Assembly (NCBI RefSeq): GCF_001263355.1
Contig: NZ_LGYO01000006.1
Location: forward strand, 1-64,000
Source: Acetobacterium bakii
GTDB taxonomy: Bacteria > Bacillota > Clostridia > Eubacteriales > Eubacteriaceae
Direction of reading: 5' to 3'
DNA length: 64,000 bases
How positions within the stretch are numbered: the stretch's first letter is position 1; every line of letters begins with the position of its first letter. The notes under the pieces are model-generated. The model ran no database searches. It worked only from the letters and a program-made list of their open reading frames with translations, and was not told where the DNA came from. A program made the position numbers and the translations under genes. Positions 18,101-26,637 of the stretch are shown one piece after another.

Positions 18101-19093
18101 ATGGTTAAGCAATTGAAAAACGAAACAGAGAATACCATAAAAACAGAAAAAAGCAAAGATATCTTTGCAGTCATTGATATCGGAACTAATTCCACCCGAA
18201 TGCTGATCTTTAGAAATGATCAGGGAAATCTGGTGCGGGTTAATAAATCGGTGCGCTATACCCGCATGGGTCAGGATGTCAATCGGACTGGCCAGCTCCA
18301 TCCGGATGCCCAAAAACGAAACATGGATGCGTTGGAAGAATACAAAAATATTGCCGCAGACTATCATGTCAAATCTTTTTATATCTTTGGAACCAGTGCC
18401 ATGAGAGATGCCAAAAACACACAGGAATTCATTGATCAGGTCAAGGAAAAGCTTGAACTGGATATTGAAGTTATTTCTGGAGAAACCGAAGCAGAGCTTG
18501 GCTTTATGGGGGTTTCCCAGTGTTTTAGTGAAAAGATTCTGATCTTTGATATCGGCGGGGGAAGCACTGAGTTTATTTTAGGGGAAGACAATCAATTAAA
18601 GAAAATGATCAGTTTAAACCTGGGGTGTGTTCGGGCCACCGAGGAATATCTGTTTTCGGATCCTCCCACCTTCCAGGAGCTTGAACGCCTCAATGAGGAT
18701 ATATATGCGGAACTCGTGAGAAAGATACGGAATTTCGTCCCTGAAAGACCATACAAGCTCATTGGCATTGGGGGAACAGCAACAAGCCTTTCAACCATCA
18801 AACAGGGTTTAAAGATTTATGACAGCGAAAAAGTCCATGAAAGTGTCATTGCACGGAGTGAATTGGAAACAATAATTGACGATTTATCAGAAAAGACCAT
18901 TGCAGAGCGACAAAGTATTGCCGGCCTGGAGGCTAAAAGAGCGGATATTATTCTCGCCGGAGCGTTGATTTTACTAAATATTTTAAAAGTCACCGGTGAA
19001 ACAAGTTTTATTATCTGTGATTACGATAACCTTGAAGGTGCCGCATACCGGCATTTTATAATGGAAAACATAGGAAACATAGGAGACCAATAA
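18101..19093 (+). CDS. ppx: Exopolyphosphatase / ppGpp phosphohydrolase family protein
   Basis: A 330-residue protein of the Ppx/GppA family in the actin-like ATPase fold. It contains phosphate-1 motif VIDIGTNSTRMLIF (residue ~25), TSAMRDAKN, the phosphate-2 motif IFDIGGGSTEFILG (~150) and GIGGTATSL. The short family form (no HD domain) hydrolyses polyphosphate or pppGpp; which one cannot be told. The ribosome site GAAGGGA abuts the ATG at 18101; a TTG at 18113 would have a more usual spacing, so the true start may be there. It fills the place where spoIIE lies in spore formers. Confidence 0.87.
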   Translation: MVKQLKNETENTIKTEKSKDIFAVIDIGTNSTRMLIFRNDQGNLVRVNKSVRYTRMGQDVNRTGQLHPDAQKRNMDALEEYKNIAADYHVKSFYIFGTSAMRDAKNTQEFIDQVKEKLELDIEVISGETEAELGFMGVSQCFSEKILIFDIGGGSTEFILGEDNQLKKMISLNLGCVRATEEYLFSDPPTFQELERLNEDIYAELVRKIRNFVPERPYKLIGIGGTATSLSTIKQGLKIYDSEKVHESVIARSELETIIDDLSEKTIAERQSIAGLEAKRADIILAGALILLNILKVTGETSFIICDYDNLEGAAYRHFIMENIGNIGDQ

Positions 19094-19099
19094 AAGTCC

Positions 19100-19128
19100 T
19101 TGACATTGGAATTGAGATGTTGTAAAAT
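19100..19128 (+). promoter_or_regulatory. Upstream promoter of the tRNA cluster
   Basis: TTGACA (19100-19105) - 17 bp - TAAAAT (19123-19128), directly after ppx. Confidence 0.65.
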
Positions 19129-19204
19129 AAGATCTCGTGCACATGACAAGTTTTGAAACAGAAAAGATCTGCGATTTATGAAAAAATAAATTGCAAAAAA
19201 AAGC

Positions 19205-19233
19205 TTGACATTGTTTTTGAAAGGGCGTATAAT
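19205..19233 (+). promoter_or_regulatory. Consensus promoter of the tRNA cluster
   Basis: A perfect TTGACA (19205-19210) - 17 bp - TATAAT (19228-19233), 40 nt before tRNA-Leu. Two tandem strong promoters fit a stable-RNA operon. Confidence 0.88.
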
Positions 19234-19272
19234 AACACTTGTCCCTCAAGAGAGCGGCGAAACGAACTTAGT

Positions 19273-19360
19273 GCCGGAGTGGCGGAACTGGCAGACGCAC
19301 AGGACTTAAAATCCTGCGATCCTAACGATCGTACCGGTTCAATTCCGGTCTTCGGCACCA
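19273..19360 (+). tRNA. tRNA-Leu (TAA)
   Basis: An 88-nt class II tRNA with acceptor GCCGGAG, a long variable arm (GATCCTAACGATC region), anticodon TAA at 19307-19309, T-loop GGTTCAATTCC, and encoded CCA. Confidence 0.97.
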
Positions 19361-19382
19361 CTTTAAAAAAACATTTTAACAT

Positions 19383-19459
<77 letters not shown>

Positions 19460-19480
19460 AATTTACAATTACTTTATTAT

Positions 19481-19557
19481 GGCGGCGTAGCTCAGTTGGC
19501 TAGAGCATACGGTTCATACCCGTAGTGTCGGCGGTTCGACTCCGTTCGCCGCTACCA
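19481..19557 (+). tRNA. Elongator tRNA-Met (CAT)
   Basis: 77 nt with a paired acceptor stem (GGCGGCG/CGCCGCT), anticodon loop TTCATAC and encoded CCA. The normal first pair and absence of initiator GC pairs indicate an elongator; a tRNA-Ile2 (lysidine-modified CAT, the TilS substrate) is a less likely reading. Confidence 0.9.
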
Positions 19558-19582
19558 TAAATTTAAAAGGTACTAATCATAT

Positions 19583-19657
19583 GGCCCCTTGGTCAAGCGG
19601 TTAAGACACCGCCCTTTCACGGCGGTAACAGGGGTTCAAGTCCCCTAGGGGTCACCA
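19583..19657 (+). tRNA. tRNA-Glu (TTC)
   Basis: 75 nt, acceptor GGCCCCT/AGGGGTC, anticodon stem CCGCC/GGCGG with loop CTTTCAC, encoded CCA. Confidence 0.96.
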
Positions 19658-19704
19658 TAAAAATATGAATTAGAACAGTAACAGATTTAGCAAAATAATC
19701 CAGC

Positions 19705-19780
19705 GGTCGCATAGCTCAGCTGGGAGAGCACCTGCCTTACAAGCAGGGGGTCATAGGTTCGAGCCCTATTGCGACCACCA
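19705..19780 (+). tRNA. tRNA-Val (TAC)
   Basis: 76 nt, acceptor GGTCGCA/TGCGACC, anticodon stem CCTGC/GCAGG with loop CTTACAA, encoded CCA. No clear terminator separates it from tilS 35 nt downstream. Confidence 0.96.
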
Positions 19781-19814
19781 TTTTTTTTTGAGAATTTATT
19801 GAAGTGGTGATACC

Positions 19815-21221
19815 ATGGAGAAAAAAGTAATAAATTATATTAGAGATCAGAAACTTATAGTAGCTGGCGATTATGTTCTCATCGGAGTATCCGGTGGAGC
19901 GGATTCGCTAGCTTTATTGTATTTTTTGGACAAATACAAAGAGACTTTTGGAATCCATGTCGGTGTTGCTCACCTGCATCATGGTCTCCGCGGAGATGCG
20001 GCAGATGCGGATGAAAACTTTGTAAAAAATTTTTGTCGAAAAAATGAGATCCCATTTTTTTCAAGAAGACGTGATATAAAGCAAATATCAGCCGAGGAAA
20101 AAATATCCATTGAAGAAGCCGGACGGAATGAACGCTATGATTTTTTTCGGAAGGTCGCCAAAGAAGAAAAATACAACCGCATTGCTATGGGCCATCATAT
20201 TAACGATCAGGCGGAAACGCTGCTGATGCGATTGATCAGAGGGACTGGCATTAAAGGGGTTTCGGGAATCAAATCAAGCCGGGACGGTCTGTACATCCGG
20301 CCATTTCTATGCCTTGAAAAGAAAGAGATTGTCGCTTATTGCAATGAAAACAGCTTGGCATACCGCACGGATGCGACTAATTTTCAACGGGATTACACCC
20401 GCAACAAGATTCGTTTGGATATTATGCCAATGATTTTGGAAATCAACCCCAGAGCTGAAGTTCATTTTAATGAGTTTACTGCAATAGCCCTTGAGTACGA
20501 GGCGTTTTTCGAAAATTACGTTGATTCCATTGAAAAGCGCATCCTTAGCACGGAAAATACCACGGTGCTGCTTGACCGAGACCAGTGGCTTTGTGAGAAG
20601 CCGGTTGTCCAGAAAGAAATTTTGCGTCGGGCTATACTAAAATTTAAGGGTAGTTTAATGGAAATTGAGTACAATCATATCACTGCTTTTTTTAGTTTGT
20701 TAAAAAGCGAAAAAACGACGTGGGACCTCCATTTACCCCATGATATTCTGCTCTGTCGCCGCTATGATCGGATTATGGTAACTGAAAAAGAAAAAATGGT
20801 TGGGAAATCTCTGGTACCAACTCAAATTCTAATCGATAAAACCTGGATTTTTTCAGCACAACGGCTAATTTTGGAAACAAATATAATCAATCAGGAGCAG
20901 TTTAAGGGATTTTCACATTTTTTTTCTAAAGAAATCGAAAATCATGGTGAAAAATATTTTGATTATGATAAAATAGAATGTGTACTCTATCTGCGTAGTC
21001 GATTGTCTGGTGATTTTTTTAATCCGGTTGGGGTTTCTGGAAGAAAAATGATAAAAAAATATTTTATCGACAAAAAAATTGATCGCAATAAAAGAGATGA
21101 GATTCCTCTTCTGGCCATGGGTTCAGAAATACTTTGGATTATTGGCTATGGCATTAATGAACGACTGCTGGCAGATTCAAATACAAAAAATATATTAAAG
21201 GTCAGTGTTACCTTATGTTAG
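19815..21221 (+). CDS. tilS: tRNA(Ile)-lysidine synthetase
   Basis: TilS attaches lysine to C34 of tRNA-Ile2 so that it reads AUA. The 468-residue protein has the PP-loop ATP pyrophosphatase motif GVSGGADSLALL (residues ~24-35), HLHHGLRG, the GHHINDQAETLLMRL motif, and the C-terminal TilS domain (LYLRSRLSGDFFNPVG, KKYFIDKKI). Length is standard for Firmicutes. It opens the conserved tilS-hpt-ftsH operon; the hpt start is 10 nt after its stop. Confidence 0.95.
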   Translation: MEKKVINYIRDQKLIVAGDYVLIGVSGGADSLALLYFLDKYKETFGIHVGVAHLHHGLRGDAADADENFVKNFCRKNEIPFFSRRRDIKQISAEEKISIEEAGRNERYDFFRKVAKEEKYNRIAMGHHINDQAETLLMRLIRGTGIKGVSGIKSSRDGLYIRPFLCLEKKEIVAYCNENSLAYRTDATNFQRDYTRNKIRLDIMPMILEINPRAEVHFNEFTAIALEYEAFFENYVDSIEKRILSTENTTVLLDRDQWLCEKPVVQKEILRRAILKFKGSLMEIEYNHITAFFSLLKSEKTTWDLHLPHDILLCRRYDRIMVTEKEKMVGKSLVPTQILIDKTWIFSAQRLILETNIINQEQFKGFSHFFSKEIENHGEKYFDYDKIECVLYLRSRLSGDFFNPVGVSGRKMIKKYFIDKKIDRNKRDEIPLLAMGSEILWIIGYGINERLLADSNTKNILKVSVTLC

Positions 21222-21230
21222 GAGAAAAAT

Positions 21231-21767
21231 GTGAGATCCGATATACAGGAGATTCTGCTTGATGAAGAAGCAATAGAAAAGCGCGTCAGTCAATTAGGTG
21301 CAAAAATATCAGAGGATTATTTTGGAAAGCATCCAATTCTTATCGGTATTCTCAAGGGAAGTGCGGTTTTTATGGCGGATTTGATTCGAAAGATCACTAT
21401 TCCCATTGAAATTGATTTTTTAAAAGCATCCAGCTACGGCAGTGCCGCACAAAGCAGTGGGGTGGTTAAACTGGAAGAAGATTTATCCATTGACGTCAAA
21501 GGCCGAAACATTATTTTGGTTGAGGATATAGTGGACACCGGAAACACCCTGAAATATCTTTTAGGGCGTTTTGAAAGTCTGGGAGCAACGGAAGTAAAGG
21601 TCTGTTCACTCTTAAATAAACCGGCCCGGCGGGAACAAATTTTGTCCCCTGATTACATTGGCTTTGAAATACCCAATGCATTTGTAGTGGGCTATGGCCT
21701 GGATTATGCTCAAAAGTATCGGAATTTACCGTACATCGGTATTTTAAAAGAAGAAATATATCAATAA
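21231..21767 (+). CDS. hpt: Hypoxanthine-guanine phosphoribosyltransferase
   Basis: Salvages hypoxanthine and guanine to IMP and GMP using PRPP. The 178-residue protein has GILKGSAVFMADLIR, the flexible-loop KASSYG, and the PRPP motif IILVEDIVDTGNTL followed by the family's LLNKPARR. The start is GTG at 21231: the nearby ATG is in another frame and stops at once, and AGGAG lies at 21220-21224. In B. subtilis HprT binds TilS and FtsH partners encoded alongside. Confidence 0.95.
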   Translation: MRSDIQEILLDEEAIEKRVSQLGAKISEDYFGKHPILIGILKGSAVFMADLIRKITIPIEIDFLKASSYGSAAQSSGVVKLEEDLSIDVKGRNIILVEDIVDTGNTLKYLLGRFESLGATEVKVCSLLNKPARREQILSPDYIGFEIPNAFVVGYGLDYAQKYRNLPYIGILKEEIYQ

Positions 21768-21795
21768 TTAATTATCTTGAGAGGAGTGATGTTTT

Positions 21796-23640
21796 TTGAA
21801 TAAATACCTAAAAATGATTGGGTTTTATCTAGCAATTCTATTAATCATTATTGTTGCGGTAACCTTTTTAAATCCCATGCAGGATGAGGTTAAAACCATT
21901 GTTTACAGTGAACTGCTGACTGAGCTTGAAAATAATCAGGTGGCAGAAATTGAGATTAACAACTCAAATGTAACGGGTGTACTCAGAAATGGCGAAGCGT
22001 TTGAAGCGGTGGTACCGCAATTTATAATTGATCAGCAGGTAACACCGTATATATTGGAAAATGATGTGAAGGTTACCATTACCCCACAACAGGATTCCTG
22101 GTGGATATCATTGATCCCATCCGTGATTATCATTGTTTTGATGGTCGTGTTCTTTCTTGTTTTCAGCCAGCAGGCTGGCGGCGGCGGGGGAAAAGTGATG
22201 TCTTTTGGAAAAAGCAAGGCAAAGCTTGTTGTGGATACCGATAAAAAAGTCACCTTTAAAAATGTCGCTGGTGCCGATGAAGAAAAAGAAGAACTTGAAG
22301 AAGTTGTAGATTTCTTAAAAGCGCCGGAACGTTATAAAAAACTGGGCGCTCGCATTCCCAAGGGGATTCTTCTCATCGGACCGCCGGGAACCGGGAAAAC
22401 CCTGCTCGCCCGGGCAGTGGCCGGGGAAGCAGCGGTACCCTTCTTTACTATCAGTGGTTCAGATTTTGTGGAAATGTTTGTTGGGGTTGGTGCTTCAAGG
22501 GTCAGAGATCTATTTGAAAACGCCAAGAAAAATGCCCCTTGTATTTTGTTTATTGATGAAATTGATGCAGTGGGACGTCATCGTGGTGCCGGACTTGGCG
22601 GCGGTCACGACGAACGTGAGCAAACCCTGAACCAGTTACTGGTTGAAATGGATGGCTTTGGTATCAATGAAGGCATTATTGTCATTGCTGCAACGAACCG
22701 TCCGGATATTTTGGATCCCGCATTATTACGACCAGGCCGTTTCGACCGTCAGGTTACCGTCGGTGTTCCCGATGTCAAAGGCCGTGAAGAAATTCTTAAC
22801 GTTCATAAAAGAGAAAAACCGCTGGCACCTGAAGTTAACCTGGGTGTTATTGCCAAAGGAACACCTGGCTTCACCGGGGCAGATTTAGAAAATCTCATGA
22901 ATGAAGCAGCGATTCTGACTGCCAGACATAATGGCAAAGTCATTACCATGGTTGAATTGGAAGAGGCTATTAAGCGTGTTATTGCCGGTCCGGAAAAGAA
23001 AAGCAAGGTTGTGGTACAGGAAGATCTTATCATTACCGCGTACCATGAGGCAGGGCATGCTATCGTCATGCATCTTCTCCCAAATACCGATTCCGTACAT
23101 GAAATCTCTATTGTCCCACGGGGTATGGCTGCAGGGTATACCTTGTCGTTGCCTGACGATGATAGTCAGCATAAGAGTAAAGGTAAGCTTTTGAACATGA
23201 TCACAAGTCTGCTCGGCGGACGAGCTGGTGAAAAGGTTGCTCTGGAAGATATTTGCACTGGTGCCAGCAACGACATTGAACGTGCTACGGCTATTGCCAG
23301 AAGCATGGTTACCGAATGGGGAATGAGTGAACATCTTGGCCCCATAACCTATGGCCATCCTGAAAGCGGAGAAGTTTTCATGGGTCGGGATTTAGGCCGA
23401 TCGCGTAATTACAGTGAAGAAGTTGCCGCGGTCATCGATAAGGAAATCCGTACCATTGTGGAAAATTCCTTTGAAGAAGCTTGTGCCATTCTTGAAGAGC
23501 ATCGTGATAAGCTTGAAGAAATTGCAAACCGACTCTTAACCGAAAAAACCATTACCGGTGAAGAATTCAAAGCGATGTTTGAAGAAAAAATTGAGGATGA
23601 GAAAATAGTCGAAGTCGAAATTGAAGCAGAAATAGAATAG
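21796..23640 (+). CDS. ftsH: ATP-dependent zinc metalloprotease FtsH
   Basis: A membrane-anchored AAA+ protease that degrades membrane and regulatory proteins. The 614-residue protein starts at TTG (21796) after GAGAGGAG. It has two transmembrane segments (residues ~6-24 and ~100-122) enclosing an extracytoplasmic loop, a Gly-rich stretch, Walker A GPPGTGKT near 195, Walker [12 protein letters not shown], the second region of homology [17 protein letters not shown], and the zinc site HEAGH near 417. The C-terminus is Glu-rich. Confidence 0.97.
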   Translation: MNKYLKMIGFYLAILLIIIVAVTFLNPMQDEVKTIVYSELLTELENNQVAEIEINNSNVTGVLRNGEAFEAVVPQFIIDQQVTPYILENDVKVTITPQQDSWWISLIPSVIIIVLMVVFFLVFSQQAGGGGGKVMSFGKSKAKLVVDTDKKVTFKNVAGADEEKEELEEVVDFLKAPERYKKLGARIPKGILLIGPPGTGKTLLARAVAGEAAVPFFTISGSDFVEMFVGVGASRVRDLFENAKKNAPCILFIDEIDAVGRHRGAGLGGGHDEREQTLNQLLVEMDGFGINEGIIVIAATNRPDILDPALLRPGRFDRQVTVGVPDVKGREEILNVHKREKPLAPEVNLGVIAKGTPGFTGADLENLMNEAAILTARHNGKVITMVELEEAIKRVIAGPEKKSKVVVQEDLIITAYHEAGHAIVMHLLPNTDSVHEISIVPRGMAAGYTLSLPDDDSQHKSKGKLLNMITSLLGGRAGEKVALEDICTGASNDIERATAIARSMVTEWGMSEHLGPITYGHPESGEVFMGRDLGRSRNYSEEVAAVIDKEIRTIVENSFEEACAILEEHRDKLEEIANRLLTEKTITGEEFKAMFEEKIEDEKIVEVEIEAEIE

Positions 23641-23655
23641 TAATAAAATAATAAT

Positions 23656-23705
23656 AGGCACCCTTTGGAGGAGACACGAAAAGTCTGTTCGATGGGGTGC
23701 CTTTA
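23656..23705 (+). terminator. Terminator after ftsH
   Basis: AGGCACCC ... GGGTGCCT stem with a long loop, followed by TTTATATTT. It closes the tilS-hpt-ftsH operon. Confidence 0.75.
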
Positions 23706-23744
23706 TATTTGAACCGCGGATTCAGGAAAACAGCGAAATATAAA

Positions 23745-23773
23745 TTGAAGTTCCAGCGGATTTGCAATATAAT
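23745..23773 (+). promoter_or_regulatory. Promoter of the formyltransferase-like gene
   Basis: TTGAAG (23745-23750) - 17 bp - TATAAT (23768-23773), 33 nt before the start codon. Confidence 0.6.
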
Positions 23774-23806
23774 TAAATGTAGAATTTTAATAAGGAGGCG
23801 CTTAGG

Positions 23807-24742
23807 ATGAAAATAGTACTTGTTGGACAGGCTCTCTTTGGTAAGGATTGTCTGGAAGCTTTGATCAATCAGGGCGAAGAAATTGTCGGTGTCATTACCA
23901 TTCCCGATGATCCCAGGGGCAGACCCAATCCGGTGAAAGATTTAGCCATGGATAAAGAAATCCCTGTTTTGCAGCCGCCGGGACAATGTCCGCATCGGCT
24001 CAAAGATCCTGCGGTTATTGCCATGGTTAAAGACTTAAAGCCTGATCTCTTTGTGTTTGCCTTTGTAAGTGACATCATGCCTTATAACATTATTAAAATG
24101 GCGGCTTTCGGCGCAATTAACTACCACCCTTCGTTACTTCCCAAGTATCGGGGGGGATCGGCCATTAATTGGGCCATTATCCAGGGCGAGAGAGAAACGG
24201 GGGTAACCATTCATTATATCAATGAACGTGTTGATGCCGGGGACATTATTCTCCAGGGTAAGGTCGATATTGAGGCCACAGACAGTGTCGGTTCGGTTTA
24301 CTTCAATAAGCTTTATCCATTGGGTATAAAATTAATGCCCCAGGCAGTGAAGCTCATTCGAGAGGGTAAAGCACCAAGGATTCCCCAGGATGAAACCCAG
24401 GCGACCTATCAGCCGCTGATCACCGAAGCGGATGTCAAAATCAATTGGAAAAATACGGCGGAAACCGTTTGTAATATGATCCGAGGAGCAAATCCCTCGC
24501 CTGGTGCTTACGCCCAGTTCCGAGGCGCAAAAGTTAAAATTTGGGAATGTGAAATTTCAAAAGCTGTTTTCGGGAAAATTCCTGGGGAAGTGGCAGAAGT
24601 CGCAGAAGGAAAAGGTTTTAAGATTGCAGCAGATAGGGGCGCTGTTTTAATTAAAAAAGTACAGCTCAAGGGAGAAGCCAAGATTACTGCTTCCCAATTC
24701 ATTGAGCACAGTCATTTAAAGCCGGGAGAGCAATGGACTTAA
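23807..24742 (+). CDS. Formyltransferase-fold protein resembling the 10-formyl-THF hydrolase domain
   Basis: A 311-residue protein with an N-terminal formyltransferase Rossmann domain and a C-terminal Fmt-type domain (residues ~205-305). The catalytic set Asn-His-Asp is visible in GAINYHPSLLPKYRGGSAINW and VDAGDI. Automatic annotation would call it methionyl-tRNA formyltransferase. However, HPSLLP, SAINW and the stretch YPLGIKLMPQAVKLIREGKAPR look more like the hydrolase domain of 10-formyl-THF dehydrogenase (from memory of that family) than like Fmt, where the motif is HGSLLPRWRGAAPI. It is not beside def. Activity on 10-formyl-THF, tRNA or another acceptor is undecided. Confidence 0.75.
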   Translation: MKIVLVGQALFGKDCLEALINQGEEIVGVITIPDDPRGRPNPVKDLAMDKEIPVLQPPGQCPHRLKDPAVIAMVKDLKPDLFVFAFVSDIMPYNIIKMAAFGAINYHPSLLPKYRGGSAINWAIIQGERETGVTIHYINERVDAGDIILQGKVDIEATDSVGSVYFNKLYPLGIKLMPQAVKLIREGKAPRIPQDETQATYQPLITEADVKINWKNTAETVCNMIRGANPSPGAYAQFRGAKVKIWECEISKAVFGKIPGEVAEVAEGKGFKIAADRGAVLIKKVQLKGEAKITASQFIEHSHLKPGEQWT

Positions 24743-24807
24743 TCAATTATTTCCTAAAACCAATCAAGGCTAAAAAGGCATCCGAAGAAAATTTGTAGGA
24801 GGACAAA

Positions 24808-25578
24808 ATGATTTTAGGAATTGACGTAGGAAATACCAATACGGAACTCGCAGTGTTTGAAGGTGATGAAATTCTTCAGTCCTGGCGATTTGTAACAAAG
24901 ACCCCGAGAACATCAGATGAATACGGGGTATTAATCAAATCATTTTTTGAAAATAGCGGGATTAAATCAGGGGAAATATCCAGTGTGATTATGGCTTCGG
25001 TGGTGCCCAATATAATGTACTCCCTGAATAATGGGATTAAAAAATTCATCGGCATCGAGCCAATGGTGGTGGGACCGGGTATTAGAACAGGAATGCCCAT
25101 TCATACCGCAGACCCAACAGAGCTTGGGGCTGATCGGATTGTGGATGCCGTGGCGGCCTTTAGTATTTATGGCGGACCGGTGATTGTCATTGATTTTGGC
25201 ACCGCCACGACCTTTGATTATGTGACCGCTGAAGGTGTTTTTTCAGCTGCGGTGACAACCCCCGGAATCCAGATTTCCGTCGATGCGCTTTGGAAAAATG
25301 CCGCAAAACTACCGAACATAGAGATTAAAAAGCCAGCTTCCATTTTAGCGAAGGATACGGTTACCAGCATGCAGGCCGGTCTGGTCTACGGGTATATCGG
25401 CCAGGTCGAATATATCATTGAGCAAATGAAAAAAGAAACCGGACGTAGGGATATGAAGGTCGTTGCCACTGGCGGTTACGGCAGACTCTTTTACCAGGAA
25501 ACCGATGCCATTGACATTTATGATCCCCAGCTTTCGCTAAAAGGGCTAAAAATCATTTACGATAAAAATTTAAGATAG
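24808..25578 (+). CDS. coaX: Type III pantothenate kinase
   Basis: Phosphorylates pantothenate, the first step of CoA synthesis. CoaX enzymes are not feedback-inhibited by CoA and need a monovalent cation. The 256-residue protein has the phosphate motif GIDVGNTNTELAVF at the N-terminus, PTELGADRIVDAVAA, the DFGTATTFD motif and GVFSAAVTTPGIQ. It is followed by dusB after 41 nt, a conserved clostridial pairing. Confidence 0.95.
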   Translation: MILGIDVGNTNTELAVFEGDEILQSWRFVTKTPRTSDEYGVLIKSFFENSGIKSGEISSVIMASVVPNIMYSLNNGIKKFIGIEPMVVGPGIRTGMPIHTADPTELGADRIVDAVAAFSIYGGPVIVIDFGTATTFDYVTAEGVFSAAVTTPGIQISVDALWKNAAKLPNIEIKKPASILAKDTVTSMQAGLVYGYIGQVEYIIEQMKKETGRRDMKVVATGGYGRLFYQETDAIDIYDPQLSLKGLKIIYDKNLR

Positions 25579-25619
25579 TATTCAGAGAAATTACAGTGTA
25601 GGGAGATTTACCGACTGGT

Positions 25620-26594
25620 ATGATAAATAGAACAATAAAAATTGGAAATGTTAACATCGAGACCCCACTTTTTCTGGGTCCCATGGCCGGATATACAAAC
25701 CTGCCCTTTCGGTTGATGTCAAAAGCCTATGGGGTCGGGGTTGTCTTTACGGAAATGATCAGTGGAAAAGGACTTTATTACAAAGACCAAAAAACCGCGG
25801 AGCTTATGATTACCTGTGAAAAGGAAACCCCAGCCGGGGTCCAGATTTTCGGATCCGACCCGGATATTCTGGGCGAAGTGGTGGAGCGATATATCAATGA
25901 AACCAAGCATACATTTCTTGATTTCAACGGCGGATGCCCAGCTCCGAAGATCACCAAAAACGGTGAAGGCTCCGCACTTCTAAAAACACCCGAGCTGTTT
26001 TTCCAGGTTGTCAGGGCGCTTGCCCAGGCATCGAACAAGCCCTTGATTGTGAAAACAAGAATTGGCTGGGATGACGATTCCATTAATATTCGAGAAATTG
26101 CCGAAGGCATCGAGGAAGCCGGGGCAGCAGCCTTGACCATTCACGGAAGAACCCGGGAAGCCTATTATTCAGGAAAAGCCAATTGGGCGATCATCAAAGA
26201 AGTGAAGCGAAATGCCAGCATTCCGATCATCCTCAACGGCGACATTGCCAGCGGCGCAGATGCCAAAAGAGCCTTTGAATCGACCGGAGTGGACGGATTG
26301 ATGGTGGGCCGAGCCGCCATCGGCAATCCCTTTATCTTCCGAGAGATCAGTCATTATTTAAAAACCGGGGAACTGTGGGATCAAACCACCCCCGAAGAAA
26401 AAATTGGCGCTGCCCTCAAACACATCGAACTGTTGTCGTTGCTTAAAAATGAGGATGCTGGTCTCAGAGAGATGCGAAAACATCTGGCAGCCTACACAAA
26501 GGGCCTAAATCACTCCACAGTCCTGCGAAACGAACTCTTTCGAACATCCGACAAGGCTTCAGTAATTCGGCTCCTAAAAGCCGCCATAGAATAA
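25620..26594 (+). CDS. dusB: tRNA-dihydrouridine synthase (DusB family)
   Basis: An FMN-dependent enzyme reducing uridine to dihydrouridine in tRNA D-loops. The 324-residue TIM-barrel protein shows LGPMAGYTNLPFR, the catalytic-Cys motif DFNGGCPAPKITKNGEGSALL, the FMN/substrate motif TIHGRTREAYYSGKANW, ILNGDIASGADAKRAFE and GLMVGRAAIGNPF. The helical RNA-binding C-terminus is present. A shared terminator follows. Confidence 0.95.
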   Translation: MINRTIKIGNVNIETPLFLGPMAGYTNLPFRLMSKAYGVGVVFTEMISGKGLYYKDQKTAELMITCEKETPAGVQIFGSDPDILGEVVERYINETKHTFLDFNGGCPAPKITKNGEGSALLKTPELFFQVVRALAQASNKPLIVKTRIGWDDDSINIREIAEGIEEAGAAALTIHGRTREAYYSGKANWAIIKEVKRNASIPIILNGDIASGADAKRAFESTGVDGLMVGRAAIGNPFIFREISHYLKTGELWDQTTPEEKIGAALKHIELLSLLKNEDAGLREMRKHLAAYTKGLNHSTVLRNELFRTSDKASVIRLLKAAIE

Positions 26595-26604
26595 CACCGC
26601 CAAC

Positions 26605-26637
26605 AAAAAAAGAGCTCTTAAAGAGCTCTTTTTTTTA
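26605..26637. terminator. Bidirectional terminator between dusB and folC
   Basis: A-run, AAGAGCTCTT-AAAGAGCTCTT, T-run: a symmetric hairpin flanked by A's and T's serving both converging genes. It slightly overlaps the folC stop. Confidence 0.88.

Noticed and set aside
18101-18112. Moving the ppx start to TTG 18113
   Set aside because: Ribosome-site spacing favours it slightly, but the residues lost are few and the ATG is intact, so the ATG is kept and the doubt is noted.
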